Positions 18,304 to 27,208 of a DNA stretch of 64,000 nucleotides are shown here, piece after piece. Below the pieces are notes generated by a model that did no database searches, was not told where the DNA came from, and worked only from the letters and a program-made list of their open reading frames with translations. This DNA comes from Bacteroidales bacterium. GTDB taxonomy: Bacteria; Bacteroidota; Bacteroidia; Bacteroidales; UBA3663. Made by a program: the position numbers and the translations under genes. How positions within the stretch are numbered: the stretch's first letter is position 1; each line of letters starts with the position of its first letter. The stretch covers positions 23,933 to 87,932 of the forward strand of contig JAILKE010000038.1 of NCBI GenBank assembly GCA_024694125.1. The letters are read 5' to 3'.

Positions 18304-21300
18304 AAACCAAAGTCAAGCGCACCCTGCGCATCCTGTTCATCTCCCTGGCTGCCCTCATCATCGTGGGCGGCCTTTGGTTCGTATGGGGCAGATTCTTCAG
18401 CCCTACCCGTATCGCGTTCATCAACTACCAGGCCATCACGTTGGGCCAGATCAACAAGGCCAATGACAATGCCTTCGTCCATATCGAGGTGCTGCCTACC
18501 GACCAGATCGAGCAGCAGGTCGATGACTACGACATGGTATTCGTCAATGGCATGGGCCTGCGCATCACTGCCGAACAGCGTGACGCCATCGAGATGGCCG
18601 GTCTGACCGGCACACCCATCCTGACCACCGCTGCGACCAATCCGCAGAACCTGATCGTCTCGCTCGACAGCATCCAGGCCGATACCCTGACCGCCTACCT
18701 GGGCGGGTCATCGCGCACCAACTACCGCAGCATGCTCAACTACGTGCGTCAGCACATTGACCGCAAGGTGGTCTGTCTGGGCGAGGTACTGCCAGTGGTC
18801 CCCTTGCGCCAATGGATGCTGCGCCACACGGACGTGGAGCATCCCGAACGCGAGGAACGCGGGTTCGACTGCATAGCGCAGTACGAGGCCTACCTCCGTC
18901 AGCAGCACCTCTATCACGAGGGGGCACCATCGGTCATCATCACCGGTGCGATGGGTTCGCCCTACGACCTGTGCGCCGCACTGGAGCAGCGTGGTATGAA
19001 TGCCTATATCCTGGGGCAGATCAATGCACGCACACAGCGTGACGTACTGGACAGCATCCAGCCATCGGCCATCGTCAACTTCGCCCATGGCCGTATGGGC
19101 GACGACATGGTGGACTACCTGACCGAGCAGAACATCCCGCTCTTCTGCCCCCTCAACGTCAACCGGCTCGACACCGAGTGGATGGAGGACAAACAGGGCA
19201 TGAACGGCGGCTTCATGAGCCAGAGCATCGTCACGCCCGAGATAGACGGAGCCCTGCGTCCGTATGCGCTCTTTGCACAGCGCATCGATGCCGATGGACT
19301 GCCCGAACTATACACGATGCCGGACCGCCTCGATTCGTTGGTCCTGACCATACAGCGCTACATCGACCTGAAGCACATGGCCAATGCCGACAAGCGCGTG
19401 GCTATCGTCTTCTTCGGTTCGGCGCAGGACAATGTGCTGGCTGCCTCGAGCCTGGAGGGTGTGCCGTCGCTGTACCACTTCCTGCAGCGGCTCAAGTCCG
19501 AAGGTTACCGCGTGGAGGGACTGCCCGACAGAGTGGAGGACTTCCGTCTGTCACGACGCGACTATGGCAACATAGCCGTGGTGCAGCAGCCCATGGCGGG
19601 CGAGGGAACCGATACCTTTGCCATCGTCCATGGCACGGGAGCCGAACCTCCGTTGGCATTCCAGGAGGCCTACCGCTGGATACGTGAGGACTTCGGCGCC
19701 GATGCGCTCATTCATTTCGGCACCCACGGCGGACTGGAATATACCCCGCGCAAGCAGGTGGCACTCTCCAACCAGGACTGGCCCGACCGCCTGGTCGGCA
19801 CATTGCCCCACTTCTACATATACACGATAGGCAACGTGGGCGAGGCACTGATAGCCAAGCGCCGCACCTATGCCGGCATACAGAGTCACCTGACCGCCCC
19901 CTTCTTGGAGTCGGAACTGCGCAGCCAGTACAAGGAGCTGTGCGATGCTCTGCGCCGTGAGGATGCCACCGCCGTCAAGCGTCTCGCCGTCGGCATGGGC
20001 ATACACCGTGACCTGCACCTGGACTCGGTCCTGACTCAACCCTGGACCAGCGACGAGTTGCACCGTGTCGAGGACTTTGCCGAGGAGTTGGTCAATGCCA
20101 AGATGGTGGGCCAGCTCTATACTCTGGGCACTCCCTACGAACCTGCCCGCATCGAGAGCAGCGTACTGGCCATGGCTACCGACCCGATAGCCTATAGTCT
20201 GCTGGCGCTGGACAAGCAGCTGGGACGCGCCAAGTACGACACGGAGCGGCACAAGGCGCTCTTCACGGCTCACTACATGGCTCCTGCCCGGGAGTTGGTC
20301 ACCCGCATATTGGCCCACCCCGACATGGTGAACGATGCCCTGATATGCCGCACGGCTGGTATCACAGCCCAGCAGTTGGCACGCGCCCGCCAGGTTGATG
20401 ACGACCTGCACCGCCCCATGGACATGATGAGCATGATGCACATGATGTCACAGGCCAAGTCGGACACGGGCCACACGGCCCCGGCTCACCACAGCCACAT
20501 GGCTGCCGGTCATCCTGCCGTGAAGACTTCTGCCCCTGCTGACAGTGCCCGCCAGCCATCGGACATGACTCCCGCACAACGCCCCGACAGTGCCCGTATG
20601 GCTCGTATGCGCGAAGCTGGCAAGAACATGGACCCACGCGACGCACTCAAGATGGCCAAGGCGATGGGTGCTCCTCCCGCTGCACTCAAGAAGATGGCCG
20701 TCGCAATGGGACTGTCAGCCTCGGCTGCCAATGTCAAGGCCGATGCCGACGGCGTGAGCCAGATGATGAAGCGCCTGGCTGCTGCCCGCCCTCACTACAG
20801 TGCCGAGGAGACTGCCCTCTCCCAGGCCATCTGCGAGGTGGCACGCACCATAGAGAACGTCAATGCCTACCGCCGCGGTCTGATGGATGCTCCGGAACAG
20901 GAACTGCAGTCCATGATCAATGCGCTGGCTGGTGGTTATACACGTCCATCGTCGGGCGGCGACGTGGTGAGCAACCCTCGCACCCTGCCTACGGGCCGCA
21001 ACCTGTATGGCATCAATGCCGAGGCCACTCCTACCGAAGTGGCATGGCAGAAGGGCCGTGCCCTGGCCGATCAGACCATCTCTATGTACCGTCGCAATCA
21101 CCACGACAGCATCCCACGCAAGGTGAGCTACACGCTGTGGAGCTCGGAGTTCATCGAGACCGAGGGTGCATCCATCGCGCAGATTCTCTATATGCTGGGC
21201 GTCGAACCCGTGCGCGATGCTTTCGGCCGTGTCACGGACCTGCGCCTCATACCCAGCGAGGAACTGGGACGTCCCCGCATCGACGTCGTGGTGCAGACAT

Positions 21301-22397
21301 CGGGCCAACTGCGCGACCTGGCTGCCTCACGTCTGTACCTGATCAGCCGCGCCGTCTCCATGGCAGCCCAGGCTCAGGACGAAGCCTGGACCAACCAGGT
21401 GGCTGAGGGTGTGCTCGAGTCCGAGCGCTACCTGACCGACCAGGGACTGTCTCCTGCCGAGGCCCGCAGGCTCTCTGCCCGACGCGTCTTTGGCGGTGTG
21501 AACGGCAACTACGGCACCGGCATACAGGGCATGGTGCAGAGTGCCGGTGGATGGCAGGACAGGTCGGAGATAGCCGAGACCTACCTGAACAACATGGGCG
21601 CCTACTATGGCAGTCAGGAGGACTGGGAGCAGCACAGCCAGGCTGCCTTTGCCGCCGCTGTGACCCGCACTGATGCCGTCATCCAGCCCCGGCAGAGCAA
21701 CACCTGGGGCGCACTCTCCCTGGACCATGTGTATGAGTTCATGGGCGGTATGAACCTGGCAGTCGAACACATCACAGGCCATCAGCCCGATGCCTATATG
21801 GCGGACTACCGCAACCGGAACCACAACCGCATGCAGGAGTTGCGCGAAGCCATCGGCGTGGAGAGCCGTACCACTATCTTCAACCCGGCCTATATCCGCG
21901 AGAAGATGAAGGGCGGTGCATCATCTGTATCGGCCATCACCGAGGTAGTGGAGAACTGCTATGGTTGGAGCGTGACCCGACAGGGCACCATCGACCAGCA
22001 GATGTGGGACGAGATATACGATGTCTATGTCGCTGACAAACTGCACATGGGTGTGACCGACTTCATGCAACGGAACAACCCCGCTGCTGTACAGTCCATG
22101 ACATCGGCCATGCAACGTGCTGCCGACCGTGGTTACTGGCGAGCCACTGCCCAGCAGCGCCAGGCCATCGACCAGATGCAGAGTCAGGCTCAACAGGCAC
22201 GACGCGAGTTTGCTGCCTCCCAACCGGATGCTGCCTCCCAGCAAGATGGCATCGTGATGCAGCGCGAGTCTCTGCAGCAAGCAGCTGACTCGACCACCAC
22301 TCTCGTATCGACCGCCGTGGTCATCGCCATCGTCGCGGCTGCTCTGGTCATCCTTCTCGTGCTGATTCGCAAGCGCCGCAAGGAGAACGATGATTGA
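18300..22397 (+). CDS. hmuS: CobN/Mg-chelatase-like HmuS, with Met/His-rich insertion and terminal TM anchors
   Basis: IHFGTHGGLEYTPRKQVALSNQDWPDRLVGTLPHFYIY CobN signature; N- and C-terminal TM segments; hmu gene order. Confidence 0.88.
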   Translation: MKTKVKRTLRILFISLAALIIVGGLWFVWGRFFSPTRIAFINYQAITLGQINKANDNAFVHIEVLPTDQIEQQVDDYDMVFVNGMGLRITAEQRDAIEMAGLTGTPILTTAATNPQNLIVSLDSIQADTLTAYLGGSSRTNYRSMLNYVRQHIDRKVVCLGEVLPVVPLRQWMLRHTDVEHPEREERGFDCIAQYEAYLRQQHLYHEGAPSVIITGAMGSPYDLCAALEQRGMNAYILGQINARTQRDVLDSIQPSAIVNFAHGRMGDDMVDYLTEQNIPLFCPLNVNRLDTEWMEDKQGMNGGFMSQSIVTPEIDGALRPYALFAQRIDADGLPELYTMPDRLDSLVLTIQRYIDLKHMANADKRVAIVFFGSAQDNVLAASSLEGVPSLYHFLQRLKSEGYRVEGLPDRVEDFRLSRRDYGNIAVVQQPMAGEGTDTFAIVHGTGAEPPLAFQEAYRWIREDFGADALIHFGTHGGLEYTPRKQVALSNQDWPDRLVGTLPHFYIYTIGNVGEALIAKRRTYAGIQSHLTAPFLESELRSQYKELCDALRREDATAVKRLAVGMGIHRDLHLDSVLTQPWTSDELHRVEDFAEELVNAKMVGQLYTLGTPYEPARIESSVLAMATDPIAYSLLALDKQLGRAKYDTERHKALFTAHYMAPARELVTRILAHPDMVNDALICRTAGITAQQLARARQVDDDLHRPMDMMSMMHMMSQAKSDTGHTAPAHHSHMAAGHPAVKTSAPADSARQPSDMTPAQRPDSARMARMREAGKNMDPRDALKMAKAMGAPPAALKKMAVAMGLSASAANVKADADGVSQMMKRLAAARPHYSAEETALSQAICEVARTIENVNAYRRGLMDAPEQELQSMINALAGGYTRPSSGGDVVSNPRTLPTGRNLYGINAEATPTEVAWQKGRALADQTISMYRRNHHDSIPRKVSYTLWSSEFIETEGASIAQILYMLGVEPVRDAFGRVTDLRLIPSEELGRPRIDVVVQTSGQLRDLAASRLYLISRAVSMAAQAQDEAWTNQVAEGVLESERYLTDQGLSPAEARRLSARRVFGGVNGNYGTGIQGMVQSAGGWQDRSEIAETYLNNMGAYYGSQEDWEQHSQAAFAAAVTRTDAVIQPRQSNTWGALSLDHVYEFMGGMNLAVEHITGHQPDAYMADYRNRNHNRMQELREAIGVESRTTIFNPAYIREKMKGGASSVSAITEVVENCYGWSVTRQGTIDQQMWDEIYDVYVADKLHMGVTDFMQRNNPAAVQSMTSAMQRAADRGYWRATAQQRQAIDQMQSQAQQARREFAASQPDAASQQDGIVMQRESLQQAADSTTTLVSTAVVIAIVAAALVILLVLIRKRRKENDD

Positions 22398-22462
22398 CAG
22401 GTGGGTTGTGAGGTTTTTATCTCTATACCTCACTACCGCAAGTATAAACTTCTAAACAGGGA

Positions 22463-23173
22463 TTGTCCCCTATCGAAACATTGGAAACAGTTGTACAGGT
22501 AATAATGGTATTGGTGTACCTGCAGTTCTGCCTGAAGCAGACATTCCTCAAGCCCTGGCAGTGGATTGTGGCGACCTCGGTTTGTACCCTGTTCACAGGA
22601 CTGATATGGCCCTGGAGCATCGAACAGTCGCGCAACCAGATAGCCGAATGGCTCGCTGACCAGCCCTTGATGCTCGACACCTCCGTCGTGCTGTCACTCG
22701 AAGCGCTGTGGCAGATGTCTTTCTGCCTCTTGGCAGGCAGACTGATGTATGACGGTCAGGTGAAGCGGCGCACAGTATGGCTATACCGTGTGCTCCGGTT
22801 CTTCCCCGGCATACTCATTCTGGCAGTGTTGTACTCTGCCCAGGTGTCGCTCATATATATGTTGCCAGGTACGGCATTCGGGACGGTAGCCTGGTCCATG
22901 GCGATAGCGGTGGCTGTGCTGCTGCCATCTATCTCGTGGCTGCTCCGCTGGCTATTACCTGAACGGGACCTGCGCCTGGAGGTGCTCTTTCTCTCATCGG
23001 CTCTGCTGCTCATCCTCGGCATTGTGGCTACGGTCAATGGCACCACCAATTTCCGCGGCCGCGACGATGTGGATTGGCTTGCCCTTGCGGCGGACATCGC
23101 TCTGACATTGACCTGTGCCGCAGCGGGCTTCCTCATCTGGCGTTACCGCAGCAGCAAGAGCATAGGCAAATAG
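22463..23173 (+). CDS. Integral membrane protein, HmuT-like (TTG start)
   Basis: Multi-TM protein between hmuS and ExbB-like gene, as in hmuYRSTUV operons. Confidence 0.7.
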   Translation: MSPIETLETVVQVIMVLVYLQFCLKQTFLKPWQWIVATSVCTLFTGLIWPWSIEQSRNQIAEWLADQPLMLDTSVVLSLEALWQMSFCLLAGRLMYDGQVKRRTVWLYRVLRFFPGILILAVLYSAQVSLIYMLPGTAFGTVAWSMAIAVAVLLPSISWLLRWLLPERDLRLEVLFLSSALLLILGIVATVNGTTNFRGRDDVDWLALAADIALTLTCAAAGFLIWRYRSSKSIGK

Positions 23174-23269
23174 AAACTATAGTTGCTATAGATGCTATAG
23201 TTGCTATAGATGCTATAGATGCTATAATTACTATAGATGCTATAATTACTATAGATGCTATAGTTTCTA
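23171..23269. repeat. 9-bp tandem array (GCTATAGAT/GCTATAGTT) bounded by 12-bp inverted repeat
   Basis: TAGAAACTATAG (23171-23182) ... CTATAGTTTCTA (23258-23269) enclosing about 9 GCTATAGAT-like units. Confidence 0.92.
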
Positions 23270-23300
23270 CAGCCCATTTTTAACTTTTAATTTAATCGCA

Positions 23301-23918
23301 ATGTCTCTCCTCTCTGATATTCTCTATTGGATCAGCACCGGACTATTGGTTCCGGTCATCCTTGCATTGATATTCCTTTTCATCCGCTCATTGCTCCTGG
23401 TGGGCAGTTTCTTCGGACAGTATCTGAAGCTCAACAAAGTAGCCGCTCAGGTGCGTCGTGCCCTGACCGATGTCCAGCCGGACAACCTGAATGATGTATT
23501 GACCCGTTTGCCCGAACGTTCCTCTGCCCCAGTCATCGTCTGTATCCGGCAGATGATTGCAGCCCGCAACAACCGCGCCGAACTGCAGCGCCTGCTCTCC
23601 GAGTACGAGATTCAGGCAGACCGGGAACTCTCCACATCGCGCATGCTCACCAAGCTGGGTCCTATGCTCGGTCTGATGGGCACGCTCATCCCGATGGGAC
23701 CAGCCCTGGCTGGACTGGCATCGGGCGACATTGAGTCTATGGCGCGCAACATGCAGGTAGCCTTCGCCACCACGGTGACTGGTCTGGTCGCTGCCGCCAT
23801 TGGTTTCATTACCCAGCAGGTCAAGCAGCGTTGGTTCCGTCAGGACCTCACTAACCTGGAGTATCTTGCCGACGTAATATGCGGCAACGATGCCTGTGGA
23901 ACAAATGACAACAAGTAA
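23301..23918 (+). CDS. MotA/TolQ/ExbB proton channel family, HmuU-like
   Basis: LTKLGPMLGLMGTLIPMGPALAGLASGDIESMARNMQVAFATTVTGLVAAAIGF. Confidence 0.9.
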   Translation: MSLLSDILYWISTGLLVPVILALIFLFIRSLLLVGSFFGQYLKLNKVAAQVRRALTDVQPDNLNDVLTRLPERSSAPVIVCIRQMIAARNNRAELQRLLSEYEIQADRELSTSRMLTKLGPMLGLMGTLIPMGPALAGLASGDIESMARNMQVAFATTVTGLVAAAIGFITQQVKQRWFRQDLTNLEYLADVICGNDACGTNDNK

Positions 23919-23936
23919 TCAACCATACTCACGACT

Positions 23937-24266
23937 ATGATGCGCAAAAGACATTTCCTGCTCGGCGACACGGACGATGATCCAATGTCGGTCGTTTCCA
24001 ACCTCTTTGATGTGGCTATGGTCTTCGCTGTGGCCCTGATGGTCGCTCTCGTCTCTCGTTACAACATGACGGAGATATTCAGTCAGGAGGATTTCACTAT
24101 GGTCAAGAACCCTGGCAAGGACAATATGGAAATCATTACCAAGCAGGGCGAGACCATCGAACGTTATACTCCAGACGCCGACCCGTCCAACTCCTCTCAA
24201 CGTGGCAAACGAGTCGGTGTAGCCTACCAGCTCGACAACGGCGAAATAATCTACGTACCGGAATAA
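23937..24266 (+). CDS. DUF2149-type, HmuV-like (ExbD-position) protein
   Basis: One N-terminal TM (NLFDVAMVFAVALMVALVSRYNMTEIF), position after ExbB-like gene. Confidence 0.8.
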   Translation: MMRKRHFLLGDTDDDPMSVVSNLFDVAMVFAVALMVALVSRYNMTEIFSQEDFTMVKNPGKDNMEIITKQGETIERYTPDADPSNSSQRGKRVGVAYQLDNGEIIYVPE

Positions 24267-24333
24267 CCGCCTCCATTTTTACGCTCATATAATCTATGTA
24301 TCGAAATAACCGATGCTATTTTTACGTTTATAT
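24246..24333 (+). repeat. Degenerate 43-bp direct duplication covering the hmuV-like 3' end
   Basis: ATAATCTACGTACCGGAATAACCGCCTCCATTTTTACGCTCAT vs ATAATCTATGTATCGAAATAACCGATGCTATTTTTACGTTTAT. Confidence 0.85.
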
Positions 24334-24440
24334 TCAGTAAGGCAGTTTTCAGTTAGACAGCTTTTCAGTTAGACAGCTTTTCAGTTAGGCAGCTATTCAG
24401 TTAGGCAGCTATTCAGTTAGGCAGTTATTCAGTTAGGCAG
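24332..24440. repeat. 16-bp tandem array CTTTTCAGTTAGACAG
   Basis: Seven consecutive CAGTTAG(A/G)CAG units at 16-bp spacing. Confidence 0.92.
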
Positions 24441-24560
24441 CGGGCCGAAGGTCCGCGGGAATACAGGCGGGGGCGTGAGCCCCCGCTTTCCACAGTAGCA
24501 CGTAGGAGATTGTATCGAGCGCCGAAGGTGCGACAGAATTTATAGGGGGCGTAAGTCCCC
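24440..24560. repeat. Duplicated two-hairpin element (about 77-bp spacing)
   Basis: GCGGGCC-GAA-GGTCCGC, GCGGGGGC-GTGA-GCCCCCGC, GCGCC-GAA-GGTGC, GGGGGC-GTAA-GTCCCC. Confidence 0.85.
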
Positions 24561-24951
24561 GTAGCGTAAGTAGCGTAAGTAGCGCAACTGGCTCATTTGG
24601 GTACAACTGGCTCAATCAACAACGGAAACCTTATCATTTGTAACTCTCATTATACCTTAACCATTATACCTTAACCATCATACCTTAACCCATCTATTGG
24701 CCATAGCCAACTGATGCATCAGCGATGCTTCAGCGTAAGTGCAGTGTAAGACATTTCACTTACTCTTCACTTACGCTGCACTTACTTTCACCCTATTCTC
24801 CGTCTGTACTGGCAATACCTTTACTATTATCTCCGTTAGACTCTGCATTAGCTGCTTTCTGACCCCACTATTCAAGGTGCTCAATTAGGTATGGGCAGCA
24901 CCAAACAGTAGTTTTTCGCGAGGTAAAGCGGCCATAGAGGATATAGATAAT

Positions 24952-24989
24952 AAAAAGGGGACACCTAAAAAATGATTTTAGGAGTCCCC
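24952..24989 (-). terminator. Terminator for cyclophilin gene (minus strand)
   Basis: GGGGACACCTAAAA...TTTTAGGAGTCCCC; A-tract on plus side gives U-tract on minus transcript. Confidence 0.8.
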
Positions 24990-25022
24990 ATTAATTTTAA
25001 AAGAGAGTATTCAATAAGAGAT

Positions 25023-25769
25023 TCAGTCAAGGACTGTCACCTCGAGCATCTTGATGTCCTCCTTAGGACGGTCACCTGCAGCGGTAGCTACCTGCTGAAT
25101 TTGGTCAGCAATCTCGATGCCCTCCACTACTTCACCGAAGACAGTGTAGTTGTTGTCGAGGAAAGGAGTACCACCAATAGTGGTGTAGGCCTGGCGCTGC
25201 TCCTCGGTGAATTTAGGATCGCCCATCTCCTTGGCCTTGGCATAAGTCTCCTTCTCAAGTTGCTCCTGCAACTGCTGCAGACCTGCATTGTCGCGGTTCT
25301 TACGCAGATTGAGAATCTCGTCACGATGCTCGACTACGAGTTGGTTGAAGATATTCTGCAACTGCTGCTGAGCCATCTGACGTTCCAGTTGAGTGAGTTT
25401 GCCGGCACTATAGACCTCGCCGGTGACGATGTAGAACTGGCAGCCAGACGAACGACGCTCGGGATTGACCTCATCGCCAGTGCGTGCTGCAGCCAGGGCA
25501 CCTTTCTTGTGAAAATATTTAGGATAAACGAACTCGGCCGGAATGGTATAACCGACATCGCCTGCGCCCAGCTGACGGTCCATAGGTGCATCCTTGCTGT
25601 TGGGATCGCCACCCTGAATCATGAAGTTCTTGATGACGCGGTGGAAGATGGTTCCGTTGTAAAAGCCCTCGCGTGCGAGTTTGAGGAAGTTGTCGCGATG
25701 CTGCGGAGTCTCGTCATACAGGCGCACACGGATATCGCCCAGACTGGTTTTGATCAATACTGTTGCCAT
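25023..25769 (-). CDS. Cyclophilin-type peptidyl-prolyl cis-trans isomerase
   Basis: TSLGDIRVRLYDETPQHRDNFLKLAREGFYNGTIFHRVIKNFMIQGGDP; NYTVFGEVVEGIE. Confidence 0.95.
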   Translation of the reverse strand: MATVLIKTSLGDIRVRLYDETPQHRDNFLKLAREGFYNGTIFHRVIKNFMIQGGDPNSKDAPMDRQLGAGDVGYTIPAEFVYPKYFHKKGALAAARTGDEVNPERRSSGCQFYIVTGEVYSAGKLTQLERQMAQQQLQNIFNQLVVEHRDEILNLRKNRDNAGLQQLQEQLEKETYAKAKEMGDPKFTEEQRQAYTTIGGTPFLDNNYTVFGEVVEGIEIADQIQQVATAAGDRPKEDIKMLEVTVLD

Positions 25770-25812
25770 ACTATAAATTTGAAAAAATACATTAAATTGT
25801 CATTTAGAAGTG

Positions 25813-25847
25813 CAAAGATAGGCATTTTTTCTGACATAAAAGACAAA
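25813..25847 (-). promoter_or_regulatory. Promoter for cyclophilin gene
   Basis: CAAAGATA-N23-CAAA on plus = TTTG-N23-TATCTTTG on minus. Confidence 0.65.
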
Positions 25848-25881
25848 ATATGCACAATATTTGAAAAAATGCAATAAAAAA

Positions 25882-25913
25882 TTTGGTAATGTAAAAAATA
25901 TATCCTATCTTTG
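25882..25913 (+). promoter_or_regulatory. Promoter for tRNA-Glu
   Basis: TTTG-N20-TATCTTTG about 30 bp before tRNA. Confidence 0.75.
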
Positions 25914-25944
25914 CACCACCAAAAACGATAAAAGAGCAAAAAAT

Positions 25945-26016
25945 GGCGCTTTCATCTAGTGGTTAGGATACCGGCCTCTCACGCCGGGTACACGAGTTCG
26001 AGTCTCGTAGGCGCTA
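25945..26016 (+). tRNA. tRNA-Glu (anticodon CTC)
   Basis: Cloverleaf: CCGGC-CTCTCAC-GCCGG anticodon arm, ACGAG-TTCGAGT-CTCGT T-arm, 7-bp acceptor with G-U pairs; CCA not encoded. Confidence 0.95.
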
Positions 26017-26020
26017 CAAA

Positions 26021-26056
26021 GGAGGAGTATCAACCAATGATGCTCCTCCTATTCTT
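26021..26056 (+). terminator. Terminator after tRNA-Glu
   Basis: GGAGGAGTATC...GATGCTCCTCC then TATTCTTTT. Confidence 0.75.
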
Positions 26057-26146
26057 TTCGTCCAACTCAATCTCCGGGAAAATATTCAGTCGCTGAATAA
26101 ACACAAGATCCATAGACCAAGACTTCATGTCACAAAGCCCTCGTAT

Positions 26147-27208
26147 ATGATACAGACAACGATAGAAAAAATCATCGATCCTGCACACATAGAGCAGGCT
26201 CGGCAACTGATAGACAGTCACAACAAGTTCGTGGTGTGTACACACATGTCGCCTGACGGAGATGCTGTCGGATCGGCCCTGGCCACAGCCAACATGCTGC
26301 GCCGCAAGGGCAAACAGGCCACAGTGGTATTCAACGACACTCCAGGCGAGAACCTCAGTTTCATACCAGGATACAGGGACGAACTGGTCTTCGACAACCA
26401 GCGCGACGGCACACCAGACACGCACGAGCAGGCACTGCAGTCGATACGCGAGGCAGAGTGTTTCTTCATCGTGGACCTGGGCACCCCATCACGCATGGGC
26501 GCCATGAGCGACGAAGTGATGAAGAACCCCGCTCCCAAGATTCTCATTGACCACCACCTGGGCCCAAGCGAGGAGGACTTTGACGTAATCATCTCGCACC
26601 CCGAGGCATCGGCTGCCTGCGAGTTGGTCTATACGTTCTTCTACCAGTTGGGCGATGACCAGTTGCTCAATCAGCTGATTGCGACACAGATATACTGTGG
26701 CATGATGACCGACACCGGACAGTTCGTGTTCGGTTCGAGCCGCGCACAGGTCTATTTCATCATAGCACGACTGATACAGGAGGGATTCGACAAGGAGAAA
26801 CTGCACCGCGACCTGATGCTCGAGACAGAGCGTCGCGTACGCCTCAAGGGCTATGTGCTGCAGCAGAAGTTGCAGGTCCTGCCGGAACAGAAGGCAGCCT
26901 ACTTCAGCCTGAACAAGGCCGAACTGAAGCGCTTCAATCACCAGAAGGGAGACAGCGAGGGATTCGTCAATATGCCATTGGACATATACGGAATAATGAT
27001 AAGCGCATTCTTCCGCGAAGAGAAGAACTTCGTCAAGGTATCACTCCGTTCCAAGGGCGACTACCCCGTCAACCTGATAGCACAGAAATTCTACAATGGC
27101 GGCGGACACAAGAACGCAGCAGGTGGAGAGTTTCTCGGCACTTTGCAACAAGCGGAACTACTTTTTGTTAAAGCATTGCCCCTAATCCTTAAATATAGTG
27201 AAAAATAG
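26147..27208 (+). CDS. DHH-family phosphoesterase (NrnA-like oligoribonuclease/PAP phosphatase)
   Basis: THMSPDGDAVGSALA, ILIDHHLGP, GGGHKNAAGG motifs. Confidence 0.92.
   Translation: MIQTTIEKIIDPAHIEQARQLIDSHNKFVVCTHMSPDGDAVGSALATANMLRRKGKQATVVFNDTPGENLSFIPGYRDELVFDNQRDGTPDTHEQALQSIREAECFFIVDLGTPSRMGAMSDEVMKNPAPKILIDHHLGPSEEDFDVIISHPEASAACELVYTFFYQLGDDQLLNQLIATQIYCGMMTDTGQFVFGSSRAQVYFIIARLIQEGFDKEKLHRDLMLETERRVRLKGYVLQQKLQVLPEQKAAYFSLNKAELKRFNHQKGDSEGFVNMPLDIYGIMISAFFREEKNFVKVSLRSKGDYPVNLIAQKFYNGGGHKNAAGGEFLGTLQQAELLFVKALPLILKYSEK

Noticed and set aside
23171-23269. Phase-variable invertible promoter
   Set aside because: Inverted repeats are present but no TAnnTTTG promoter lies between them and both flanking genes are co-directional.
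23074-23283. ORF with ETIVAIDAIVAIDAIDAIITIDAI repeats
   Set aside because: Out-of-frame read-through of the hmuT-like end and the 9-bp DNA array; no start context or family similarity.
24332-24440. CRISPR array
   Set aside because: Units are contiguous 16-bp repeats without spacers and no cas genes in window; same for the 9-bp and 10-bp arrays.
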